From Neobacillus mesonae (lineage in GTDB: Bacteria > Bacillota > Bacilli > Paenibacillales > Paenibacillaceae): a DNA stretch of 64,000 bases. Of this stretch, positions 35,923 to 43,620 are shown in pieces (the stretch's first letter is position 1; every line of letters begins with the position of its first letter). The stretch is from NCBI GenBank assembly GCA_023715865.1, contig JAMBOW010000001.1, forward strand, positions 1,612,001 to 1,676,000. Reading direction: 5' to 3'. The notes beneath the pieces were generated by a model, which saw nothing but the letters and a program-made list of their open reading frames with translations, made no database searches and was not told where the DNA came from. A program made the position numbers and the translations under genes.

Positions 35923-37341
35923 TCAGTTTTGTGCTTCCAACTTGTCGATAGAGGCCTGCGCCTGCTGCTTATATTTCTCTGCAGCGGATGTAACGGAAGC
36001 GTTTTCAACTATAACATCAGCGATAAAGCTGTAGTAAGGGTATTCAGGATATGCTTCGTCAAGCGAAACCAAACCTGTTCCTGTTATGTTCTCACGTATA
36101 ATTCGTGTATCATCTTCATAGGAATAGAGACCTTCCAGGTAGTTTTGTGACGGATATTCTTCAAGCTGCGGCACATCATACATTTCTTCAAAGATTTGAT
36201 ATATCAGTTCAGGATCCTCTACTCCCTTAGGAATAAAATAGGCGTTTAATGCAGTATCACCGTATGTCATTTCCGGACTTCCCTGAGGTCCAACCGGATA
36301 AGGCACCACACCCACTTCAAAATTGATATCTCCGAGCTGCCACTGTGCAGCGTGGAACATCGCAATATCACCGTCTTTGAACGTGTCTGTTTCTTCCCAC
36401 AATGATTTATCTCCAGATTTGACCTTGACGACGTTGTTATTGTAGAGGGATGCCAAATATTCAACCGCTTCGATCGTTCTTGGATCTGTCAGCCCTTCTT
36501 TTGCCCCCGTTTCGTCCCCTTCCGGATCAAGTACGGTATTGCCTCCGTTAGCTACGATCAGGTTGCGGCCTACTTGAGCAGACCAACCGGAAAATCCCCA
36601 TGTATCCATTTTTCCATCATTGTTTGTGTCCTTGGTCGCTTGTTTGGCAATTTCGAGCATCTTATCCCAGGTCCACTCGCCATTATCATAAATCTCCTGA
36701 AGATCAGGCAGACCTAATTCTTCAAACAAGTCTCTGTTATAGTGGATTCCCACTCCGCCGTTACTAGGCATTCCGCCGTAGAAGCCGTATTGTTCTCCGA
36801 GCAGCGCAGGCCCTGGATTAGCAAATTGCTGATCATTATTTATGCTGGATTCTGGTGTTGTAAATTCGGAAAGTTTATAAAGCTGGCCTTTTTGTATAGC
36901 TGGAAGTGCTGATTTGTATTCGAGGAAGGTTATATCGGCAAAAGGTTCACCCGCCAATACTGAGGCTGTAAATTTCTCCATGTATTCTTCATAAGGAACG
37001 TTAACGAACTCTATATCCACATTATATTTTTCTTCTGTGTTCTTCAGCTGCTCAACGAGTGCTTTACCTTGGGCATCTGTATCAGTTGGCGTCAAATCCC
37101 ACCAAGCCGAAAGCTTAATAACACGACCACCCAAATCAGGCACATTTTCTTCCACAGCTTCTTCGGTCTGTTCCGTATTATCATCTTCGGCTGCTTCAGG
37201 TGTACTTTCATTTCCTGCAGCTTCTGTATTACTTTCAGGAGCAGCGGTCGGCTCTTCACTACCACTTCCTCCTGAACATGCTGCCAAAAAGATAAAAGTG
37301 AATACCATAAGCAAACTTAAAAGCGCTTTCATTTTTCTCAT
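35923..37341 (-). CDS. CUT1 solute-binding lipoprotein, first gene of the nine-gene operon
   Basis: A 472-residue lipoprotein. The lipobox is LAACSGG, followed by a Glu/Thr/Ala-rich linker (residues about 25-65) and a binding-protein fold starting near GRVIKLSAWWD. Ends in the helix AAEKYKQQAQASIDKLEAQN. ATG 37341 follows GGGGAGGTTAGTAAGCA. It lies about 135 bases before the fused binding protein. Two binding proteins and two permease pairs share one operon; which pairs with which is not decided. Substrate unknown, probably an oligosaccharide. Confidence 0.9.
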   Translation of the reverse strand: MRKMKALLSLLMVFTFIFLAACSGGSGSEEPTAAPESNTEAAGNESTPEAAEDDNTEQTEEAVEENVPDLGGRVIKLSAWWDLTPTDTDAQGKALVEQLKNTEEKYNVDIEFVNVPYEEYMEKFTASVLAGEPFADITFLEYKSALPAIQKGQLYKLSEFTTPESSINNDQQFANPGPALLGEQYGFYGGMPSNGGVGIHYNRDLFEELGLPDLQEIYDNGEWTWDKMLEIAKQATKDTNNDGKMDTWGFSGWSAQVGRNLIVANGGNTVLDPEGDETGAKEGLTDPRTIEAVEYLASLYNNNVVKVKSGDKSLWEETDTFKDGDIAMFHAAQWQLGDINFEVGVVPYPVGPQGSPEMTYGDTALNAYFIPKGVEDPELIYQIFEEMYDVPQLEEYPSQNYLEGLYSYEDDTRIIRENITGTGLVSLDEAYPEYPYYSFIADVIVENASVTSAAEKYKQQAQASIDKLEAQN

Positions 37342-37468
37342 TGCTTACTAACCTCCCCTATGAAATTTTCTGCTTGTACTGCTTTCATTACGTGCTGTCT
37401 GAGGCAATTGCTCCTTCATGCTGTAATTGACCACCACCCGTTATGTTATGCAATCAAATTACAAAACA

Positions 37469-37498
37469 ACAATAACACTATTTGGTAATATCAGTCAA
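37469..37498 (-). promoter_or_regulatory. Candidate promoter of the nine-gene operon
   Basis: Minus strand TTGACT, 18-base spacer, TATTGT. It lies about 128 bases before ATG 37341, leaving a long leader. A TTGTTAT half-site at 37521-37527 lies close upstream. Confidence 0.4.
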
Positions 37499-37605
37499 TT
37501 ATTTTTATTTCAATAAAATTTTGTTATTTTGTAAGTTATTTTATTTTTGTTTGTTTGTTTTTGTTGTTTTTTTAAATTTTTCATCTTTTTTCATTTTAAA
37601 GCATC

Positions 37606-37643
37606 AAAAAGCTGCACTGAAGGAGTGACTCTTTCAATGCAGC
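37606..37643 (-). terminator. Rho-independent terminator after the LacI gene at 37664
   Basis: Imperfect long stem between 37611 and 37643, with gctgca and tgcagc at its ends, followed on the minus strand by TTTTTG. Confidence 0.75.
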
Positions 37644-37663
37644 CTGTTTTGGATTTAATTTTA

Positions 37664-38740
37664 TTATTCAGGCTTAACTCGATTTTCCACTATAGCATCT
37701 GGTTCTGATTTGGGCAGGCTGATCTGTTCTCTCACCATCACCTCTGCTGCAATTTGCTTCTTCTCCATTGGAGCGTTCGGGTTCGCAAATCGCCATAGCA
37801 TCTGGTCAACCGCTCTAGTACCCAATATTTCTTTATTGACATGCACCGTTACCGTAATTGGAAATTGATCGTTAATATGATCAAAGCCTGTTACCAGGCA
37901 TTGGTCAGGAATTAGAATCCCCTGCCTTTTGAGGGCTTCAATCAGATCCATAGCAGTTGCATCGTTTACACATATAAATACTTCCGGCAGATTGGCCCGA
38001 AGCACCGTCAAGGCCTGCTCCATATCCTCTAAACTGGCTTTAAGGAGCTCATCATTTTGATCTATACTTAGCCCGAACTGCTCCAGAGTCATCTTATATA
38101 CGGTCCAGCGTTCAAAAAAACTGTACGCTTCTGATTTGTTTCCTACAAATTGAAATTTTTTGAAGCCTTTGCTTATAAGAAGATTCATCAATTCTCGCAT
38201 ACTGGACTGGTTATCCGTGAATATCGTGTCACATGAAATTGTAGAATCCAAGTGGTCAACCATGATCACCGGAATCTCAAGCCGATGCAAATCGTATAAG
38301 CTCATGGTAGATACTGCGCCGATTGTAATCGCTCCTATAATTGCATCTGGATTGAGGAGAGAGAATAAATTATCATACGTCGGTTCGGTTACCGTGAGTA
38401 TGTCCAGGCTGTATTCATTAAGACGTGTGGTCACCCCGTCAAGTATAGGACCCCAATACGCCGAGTCGTAGTTCTGAAATCTTACATTTGGAAAAAGAAC
38501 GAGGATTGTTCCCTTCGGCCTTGCTTCCCTTGGGCTGTCATCGCTCTTATTTTTCCCTGAATTATTGTCTGCTGGTGCGGATGATGTTTGATTATAGTAC
38601 CCTAGTTGTTCAGCAGCATGTAAGATCAATTCCCGTGTCCTTTCACTTACACCTGCCTTGCCGGATAAGGTGCGGGATACGGAAAATTTAGATACACCAG
38701 CCTTGCTGGCAATTTGCTGAATTGTAACCTTTTTACGCAT
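37664..38740 (-). CDS. LacI family transcriptional regulator (tandem copy 1)
   Basis: A 358-residue regulator. The HTH reads VTIQQIASKAGVSKFSVSR, with hinge and a polar insert of about 20 residues (PADNNSGKNKSDDS) before the effector domain. The effector domain has the pattern CVNDATAMDLIEAL and GFDHINDQFP. Start ATG 38740 follows AGGTGATAGAGA. Its upstream region carries four TTGTTAT/ATAACAA half-sites. It sits just upstream of the nine-gene operon, the likely target. Close paralogue of the gene at 38907. Confidence 0.92.
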   Translation of the reverse strand: MRKKVTIQQIASKAGVSKFSVSRTLSGKAGVSERTRELILHAAEQLGYYNQTSSAPADNNSGKNKSDDSPREARPKGTILVLFPNVRFQNYDSAYWGPILDGVTTRLNEYSLDILTVTEPTYDNLFSLLNPDAIIGAITIGAVSTMSLYDLHRLEIPVIMVDHLDSTISCDTIFTDNQSSMRELMNLLISKGFKKFQFVGNKSEAYSFFERWTVYKMTLEQFGLSIDQNDELLKASLEDMEQALTVLRANLPEVFICVNDATAMDLIEALKRQGILIPDQCLVTGFDHINDQFPITVTVHVNKEILGTRAVDQMLWRFANPNAPMEKKQIAAEVMVREQISLPKSEPDAIVENRVKPE

Positions 38741-38775
38741 TCTCTATCACCTATACTTCCGTATGCATTGGTTTC

Positions 38776-38850
38776 TTGTTATATCTTAGCATAATATGGA
38801 CCTATTCCAAACAAATTTTGTTATGTATTAATAACAAATGATAATAACAA
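38776..38850. promoter_or_regulatory. Cluster of TTGTTAT/ATAACAA half-sites upstream of LacI copy 1
   Basis: TTGTTAT at 38776-38782 and 38818-38824; ATAACAA at 38831-38837 and 38844-38850. The middle pair forms an inverted repeat with six bases between. Possible autoregulatory operator; the region is AT-rich, so chance must be tested. Confidence 0.45.
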
Positions 38851-38852
38851 AC

Positions 38853-38895
38853 AAAAAAAGCATATCTCTTCGTAGAACTTTTGAAAGAGATATGC
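38853..38895 (-). terminator. Rho-independent terminator after the LacI gene at 38907
   Basis: 11-bp perfect stem gcatatctctt (38860-38870) and aagagatatgc (38885-38895), followed on the minus strand by TTTTTTTG. It lies between the two LacI genes. Confidence 0.85.
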
Positions 38896-38906
38896 CCCGC
38901 ATTTGA

Positions 38907-39947
38907 TTATCGAGATACAGCATAATTTTCCCTAAATACAAGATCCGCATAAATCAGCAGCTTTTCATAAGGAGATGCAATATGATTCATTCTCCATAAC
39001 AATTGATCAACCGCTCTTTTGCCAAGCAATGCTTTATTGACATCCACCGTAGCAAGGATCGGCAGATCCGTCTCGACATTGTCGAAGCCGGTGACAGAGC
39101 AGCATTCGGGAACGGTTAAGCCTTGTTTTTCTAAATGTTCAATAACAAAACGCGCAGTGATATCATTCACACATACGAATACATCGGGCAATTCATCTGC
39201 TGATATTTGATCAATGGTTCGCAACATTTCGACATCATCTTGAAAATGCAGTAAAGCTTCATTCTGAGGACAATCCAGCCCATGTTCATCGAGTGCCATT
39301 CGGTATGCAACCCAGCGTTCCATAAAGCTCTGGGCCTCTTTAATCTGACCCACAAACTGATACTTCTGATATCCTCTGCTAATGAGTCGATTCATAACTT
39401 CCCGCATTAGTGTAATATTGTCGCTAAATACGGTATCACAATGAAATACGGGCTCGATATGGTCGACCATAACAACTGGAATTTTCAGCCGCTGAAGCTC
39501 CAGCAGCAAAGAGACTGACACAGTCCCCACGGTAATAATGCCTTGTATCGCATCCGGGTTCAACAAAGAGAAAATTTTCTCAGAGGAAGGCTCAGTCAAA
39601 GTTAAAATATCAAGCCCTTTCTCATTCAATCGAGAGGAAATCCCTTCAAATACAGGCCCCCAATAAAGAGAATCCATATTCTGATGCCGGATATTTGGAA
39701 AAATCACGACAATGGTTCCCGTCATTTTCCGCTGTTCTGGAGGCGACTGTTCTTTGCCTGTCCCCTCCTGCATTATTTTACTGTGCACTGCTCCGTTCTT
39801 GAAATAACCAAGCTGTCCTGCTGTCCGTATGATCATTTCGCGTGTCTGTTCGCTTACTCCGCTTTTACCTGTTAAAGCTCTGGATACTGCAAATTTGGAT
39901 ACGCCTGCTGTATCTGCAATTTGCTGCATTGTTACTTTATTCCGCAT
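38907..39947 (-). CDS. LacI family transcriptional regulator (tandem copy 2)
   Basis: A 346-residue regulator closely similar to the next gene downstream in transcription: HTH VTMQQIADTAGVSKFAVSRA, then GKSGVSEQTRE, and an effector domain sharing SLYWGPVFEG, NPDAIQGIITVG and MVDHIEP with its paralogue. Start ATG 39947 follows AGGTGAAAAT. A terminator separates the two, so each has its own transcript. Presumably a duplication followed by divergence; targets unknown. Confidence 0.92.
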   Translation of the reverse strand: MRNKVTMQQIADTAGVSKFAVSRALTGKSGVSEQTREMIIRTAGQLGYFKNGAVHSKIMQEGTGKEQSPPEQRKMTGTIVVIFPNIRHQNMDSLYWGPVFEGISSRLNEKGLDILTLTEPSSEKIFSLLNPDAIQGIITVGTVSVSLLLELQRLKIPVVMVDHIEPVFHCDTVFSDNITLMREVMNRLISRGYQKYQFVGQIKEAQSFMERWVAYRMALDEHGLDCPQNEALLHFQDDVEMLRTIDQISADELPDVFVCVNDITARFVIEHLEKQGLTVPECCSVTGFDNVETDLPILATVDVNKALLGKRAVDQLLWRMNHIASPYEKLLIYADLVFRENYAVSR

Positions 39948-40014
39948 ATTTTCACCTGTCTCTTAGTGTAAAGATATAGGACATCTTATCATAATACGGG
40001 TGAAAAAGACCACG

Positions 40015-40731
40015 TTAGAGTTGATAGTCGACCACATAAGGGTTTAAGCGAGTGTTGTAATAGCCTGTACTCCATTCCACTGCATGCCGTTCTGCGGTAT
40101 AGGTATATCGCTGTCTAACCAGTACAATTTCTCCGGCAGGCAGCTGCAGCTCCGGGGCAAGTCTTGCCGGCAATGGCGCTACCGCAAATTGATCCCTGTA
40201 ATGATCAGCCACCAGCTCCTGCTCCTCCAGCCATTCATACAAGGAAAACTCATCTCCACAGCTCCAATCCTCTGCCGCCGACAAACCGAGAGCCAGCCTG
40301 TGCTCATAGAAAATATAGGGCTGGTTGTTCAAATAATAGATCCGTTCCATGCATAAACAGCGTTCGCCAAACAGCTCGTATGCCTCACTGTCAGGAGCAT
40401 TCTCCTGCATGTATTTACCGACTAATTTCTTATGTATCATCTCCCCCTGCTCCACCAAAATTTCCGTGAACCGCTTGCCCTTCGACAGCTGAGGCGCTAC
40501 TGAATTGCGCAGGACTGTGGTTCCCACTCCGCTCTGCTTCAGAACATAGCCTTCCTGCTGAAGCTCTTTGATCGCATTTCTTACGGTCATTTTGCTTACA
40601 TTGAACTCCTGCTCAAGCTGAGGCTCTGATGGAATAAGAGAACCTACTGGATACCTTCCATGAACAATACGATCCTTGATCGTTTTTTTAAGCTGCAAAT
40701 ACAGCGGCCCTTTTTTTCTTGATAAGGACAC
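40015..40731 (-). CDS. GntR family regulator with UTRA effector domain
   Basis: A 238-residue regulator. The N-terminal winged helix is GPLYLQLKKTIKDRIVHGRY, with EPQLEQEFNVSKMTVRNAI as recognition part; residues about 85-230 are a UTRA domain (GERCLCMERIYYLNNQPYIFYEH). GTG 40731 is preferred since AAAGG and the stop of the kinase lie just upstream; the longer frame would overlap the kinase by 23 bases. Last gene of the dga-like operon and probably its regulator, sensing a sugar-acid phosphate (inference). Confidence 0.9.
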   Translation of the reverse strand: MSLSRKKGPLYLQLKKTIKDRIVHGRYPVGSLIPSEPQLEQEFNVSKMTVRNAIKELQQEGYVLKQSGVGTTVLRNSVAPQLSKGKRFTEILVEQGEMIHKKLVGKYMQENAPDSEAYELFGERCLCMERIYYLNNQPYIFYEHRLALGLSAAEDWSCGDEFSLYEWLEEQELVADHYRDQFAVAPLPARLAPELQLPAGEIVLVRQRYTYTAERHAVEWSTGYYNTRLNPYVVDYQL

Positions 40732-40738
40732 GTTCTCA

Positions 40739-41761
40739 CTACCTTTCAATATCAGACGCATGCTCGTTCATCACATGCACAATATCCTGCTCGCAGGCTG
40801 CTGAAATGTCTCCTGGAACCGTATGGGCCAAGACGGAGGCTGCTGTAGCAAACTGCACCGAATAACCTGCTTCATAACTGCTGATTTCTCCATGAAGGAT
40901 TCCTGCAGTATAAGCGTCACCAGCACCAATCCGGTCCAGAACACTTATTTTCATCGGATTTCCTATAACCATTCTTTCGTTCTTGTACATAAATCCTTGA
41001 ATTGTATGGTAATAATCTTGGTCAATCGTACGCTGTGTACCGGCAATCAGACGAATGCTATAATCCTTTGCAATTAGAGGAATCAACTCCTGAAGCTGTT
41101 CCATACGATCAACAGATCCGGATGTATATCCAAGCAATGATACGGCATCTCTCTCATTCATCATGACGATATCTGCAAGATGGAGCATCTCCTCGTAATA
41201 CTCTTTTGCTTTCGGCCGTTCATTCGAGCTCCAAAGCGATGATCTGTAATTGCAGTCAAAAATGACCATACCACCAGCGGACTTTACACTTTCCGCTAAC
41301 GTCTTCATTTGATGTCTCACCTGGTCGTTCATCGCCAGGCCTATGCCGCAGAGATGAAAATAATCACTGTTTGCTGCAATCGGTAAGTTTGCATAAGCAT
41401 CCTTAGATGCCATATTAAAGCTGCTGTTCTTCCGGCTGCCGTAGGTTACCTTGGTCTTTCTTGGACCATATCCGGTCTCCAAGAAGTAACTGCCAAGGAT
41501 TTCTCCCTCTCTGCGCATATAGGCTGTGTTCAGGTTCAAAGCCCGCAGAGAAGATAATGCTGCATCCCCTAGAGAATTATCGGGTAGAGTGGTTACAACT
41601 GCTCCTTTATGCCCTAACTGAACCATAGCGGCAGCAACGTTAACCCCAGTCCCTGTAAAAGAATACGTTAAAGACCGAGACTGGGAGAGGGTCTCATAAG
41701 CCGGAACAGCCATACGCATCATCACTTCACCGAAAGCGGTAATCCGTTTATGGATTTCCAT
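40739..41761 (-). CDS. kdgK: PfkB family sugar kinase, 2-dehydro-3-deoxygluconokinase-like
   Basis: A 340-residue ribokinase-family kinase. It opens ITAFGEVMMRM, has GTGVNVAAAM for sugar binding, and the C-terminal PfkB signature DRIGAGDAYTAG with the catalytic aspartate. KDG kinases share the FGE start. It should phosphorylate 2-keto-3-deoxygluconate to KDPG, the substrate of an aldolase like DgaF next door. ATG 41761 has GAGGTGG six bases before; overlap with the aldolase gene is 14 bases. The exact sugar could differ. Confidence 0.82.
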   Translation of the reverse strand: MEIHKRITAFGEVMMRMAVPAYETLSQSRSLTYSFTGTGVNVAAAMVQLGHKGAVVTTLPDNSLGDAALSSLRALNLNTAYMRREGEILGSYFLETGYGPRKTKVTYGSRKNSSFNMASKDAYANLPIAANSDYFHLCGIGLAMNDQVRHQMKTLAESVKSAGGMVIFDCNYRSSLWSSNERPKAKEYYEEMLHLADIVMMNERDAVSLLGYTSGSVDRMEQLQELIPLIAKDYSIRLIAGTQRTIDQDYYHTIQGFMYKNERMVIGNPMKISVLDRIGAGDAYTAGILHGEISSYEAGYSVQFATAASVLAHTVPGDISAACEQDIVHVMNEHASDIER

Positions 41762-42509
41762 GCGCATCCACCTCGTACTTCAGAATCCGAGTCAATTCGA
41801 GTACGTCATGGATGTTGGTCAGGCCTGTTGTTTTATCGATAATGGATGAGTACACATGCGGAATGACTTGCGGTACCCCGGCTTCCAGAGCCAGTCTTAG
41901 GATATCACGGAAATTATCTTTATCGATGCCTCCGGTCGGTTCAAGCGCAAAGTCCGCTTTGGCGCAAGCCTTAGCAACCGCGATATATTCCTGTTTCGTC
42001 TCGAGGCCGTTCATTGGAAAATACTTCAGCGCATTTCCGCCCATGTCGGATACGAGGGCTATGGCTGCTTCGACAGGAACGATTGCCTTTTCGCTATGCT
42101 TTGCGCTTAAGGGCCCCGTAGATAAATTGACATAACCAGGTTTTCCACAAGGAGACACAAGACTGTTAATCCAGCTTTCTTTTCCATTCAGATTTGCTCT
42201 CGTCGCCCCTACTCCTGTAAAGACTTGATTTATATGTGTCCCGGCATAGCTTTTTACAATTTCTGCAACGACATCTGATTGCTTAGGATCCCCTGCCCCG
42301 AGACCGATAGAAATGGCATCATCACACACCTCGCCATAGGCCTGCATCGCTTCAGACGCAGATACTGCATCGGCATAATTTTTCGATAGTACCCCGATCA
42401 GTACATACCCTTCAGCAGCTTCATATATTTCCTTGGCATTTCCTATGCTTCCTGCCAGTACGTTGAGTGACGCCCGTCCCTTATACAAACGTTCAGCTAT
42501 TTTACTCAT
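41748..42509 (-). CDS. dgaF: KDGP aldolase family protein (DgaF-like)
   Basis: A 253-residue protein resembling DgaF, the 2-keto-3-deoxygluconate 6-phosphate aldolase of the D-glucosaminate pathway. Features are GLGAGDPKQSDVV, TRANLNGKESWINSLVSP, NALKYFPMNGLE with the probable Schiff-base lysine, and EPTGGIDKDNF. It yields pyruvate and glyceraldehyde 3-phosphate. ATG 42509 follows GGGAGGCTGATAGGCGA. It lies seven bases from the ammonia-lyase gene and overlaps the kinase gene. Confidence 0.88.
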   Translation of the reverse strand: MSKIAERLYKGRASLNVLAGSIGNAKEIYEAAEGYVLIGVLSKNYADAVSASEAMQAYGEVCDDAISIGLGAGDPKQSDVVAEIVKSYAGTHINQVFTGVGATRANLNGKESWINSLVSPCGKPGYVNLSTGPLSAKHSEKAIVPVEAAIALVSDMGGNALKYFPMNGLETKQEYIAVAKACAKADFALEPTGGIDKDNFRDILRLALEAGVPQVIPHVYSSIIDKTTGLTNIHDVLELTRILKYEVDAHGNP

Positions 42510-42516
42510 TCGCCTA

Positions 42517-43620
42517 TCAGCCTCCCTTTACGATCTCATGAATTCTTTCAGAAATGATCTCCATATCATCTTCCATAAGCGACCTTGGATCTATATCAAA
42601 ATAGCCCTGCTTTACGCCGTAATCACGAGTATAGATGGCGATATCGCCTGTGCGCAGAAGCTCGGCCAGCAGCTCAGCATGAATACCAGCTTCATGCTCG
42701 TTGACCTTAATACGCCCCCGGAATATAAGGCGGCCAGCTTCATCCTGAACAATGCTCATCTTAATGCCGGGTAATTCAGATAGCCCGGCGAGCTTTTCAA
42801 GTGATTTTTTCTCCTGCTCACTTCGATCTGTTTTGTCCTCGTATTCGTCAAGAGCCTGCAGAAGGCCGAAAGTCGTTTCCTTTCCTACTTTCATACTTCG
42901 CCCTATGCCATTAAGCTGCATTTTCAGCCAATCAATATATTGACTTTTTCCTGCCACAATACCCGAAGTCGGGCCTTCAACAGCCTTAGATCCGCTGAAA
43001 ATGACGAGATCCGAAATGGGAATATAACTCTTCAAATCCTCCTCGGCTGCAGCATCAATGATAAACGGTATTTGGTGCTGCTGTGCAACTTCATAGGCTT
43101 CTTGGGCTGAAATCATATTCTTCTGGACACTGTGGTGTGATTTCACGTATACAATGGCAGCCGTGCGTTCCGTAATGGCATCTTCCAGATGCTCTTTCTT
43201 GCCTTCGTTCGCATAACCGGCTTCAATCAGTTTGCCTCCGCCCAAATACACCATTGTTTCTACCGGGGCACCATACTGTACATTATGGCCTTTCAGCATT
43301 ACAATCTCATTACTTACGATCGGTTCTTGGTGTAGCTTCAGACTTAACCGTCTGCTCCCCCGTGTTACCATAGCAGCTACAGACAGGGCGATGCCGCTGG
43401 AAGCCGAATTAACGACGGCAGCTGCTTCCGCGCCTAACAGACGGGCGATGTGATTTCCTGCCTTATTCGTTAAATCGGAAATTTCCACATACTGCTGACC
43501 GCCTTGTTTTATCGCATCCATGACTGTATCCGACGGGGCAGATACGCCCAGAATGCTCATCCTCCCGCTTGCGTTAATTACTCTTTTTAATCCGTATTTA
43601 TGAAGTATAGAAGTGTTCAC
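42517..43620 (-). CDS. dgaE: DgaE family PLP-dependent ammonia lyase (SelA-like)
   Basis: A 367-residue fold-type I PLP enzyme of the SelA/DgaE group. K212 in FSGSKAVEGPTSG should form the PLP aldimine, and D189 in PFIIDAAAEED should pair with the ring nitrogen. DgaE removes ammonia from D-glucosaminate 6-phosphate to give KDGP; other family members act on related amino-sugar acids. It overlaps the amidohydrolase gene by 23 bases. Substrate by family resemblance. Confidence 0.88.
   Translation of the reverse strand: MNTSILHKYGLKRVINASGRMSILGVSAPSDTVMDAIKQGGQQYVEISDLTNKAGNHIARLLGAEAAAVVNSASSGIALSVAAMVTRGSRRLSLKLHQEPIVSNEIVMLKGHNVQYGAPVETMVYLGGGKLIEAGYANEGKKEHLEDAITERTAAIVYVKSHHSVQKNMISAQEAYEVAQQHQIPFIIDAAAEEDLKSYIPISDLVIFSGSKAVEGPTSGIVAGKSQYIDWLKMQLNGIGRSMKVGKETTFGLLQALDEYEDKTDRSEQEKKSLEKLAGLSELPGIKMSIVQDEAGRLIFRGRIKVNEHEAGIHAELLAELLRTGDIAIYTRDYGVKQGYFDIDPRSLMEDDMEIISERIHEIVKGG

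Larger units (their letters stand above)
37342..37663. other. Intergenic region with operon promoter and terminator
   Basis: 322 bases, strongly AT-rich. It holds the promoter candidate of the nine-gene operon at 37469-37498, a TTTTGTTATTTTG motif near 37519-37531, poly-T tracts, and the terminator of the LacI gene at 37611-37643. No coding frame was supported. Confidence 0.7.

Noticed and set aside
37505..37600. Poly-T and TTTG tracts as a small RNA or curved origin
   Set aside because: The tract is AT-rich without DnaA boxes or RNA-like stem structure; treated as promoter-proximal spacer.
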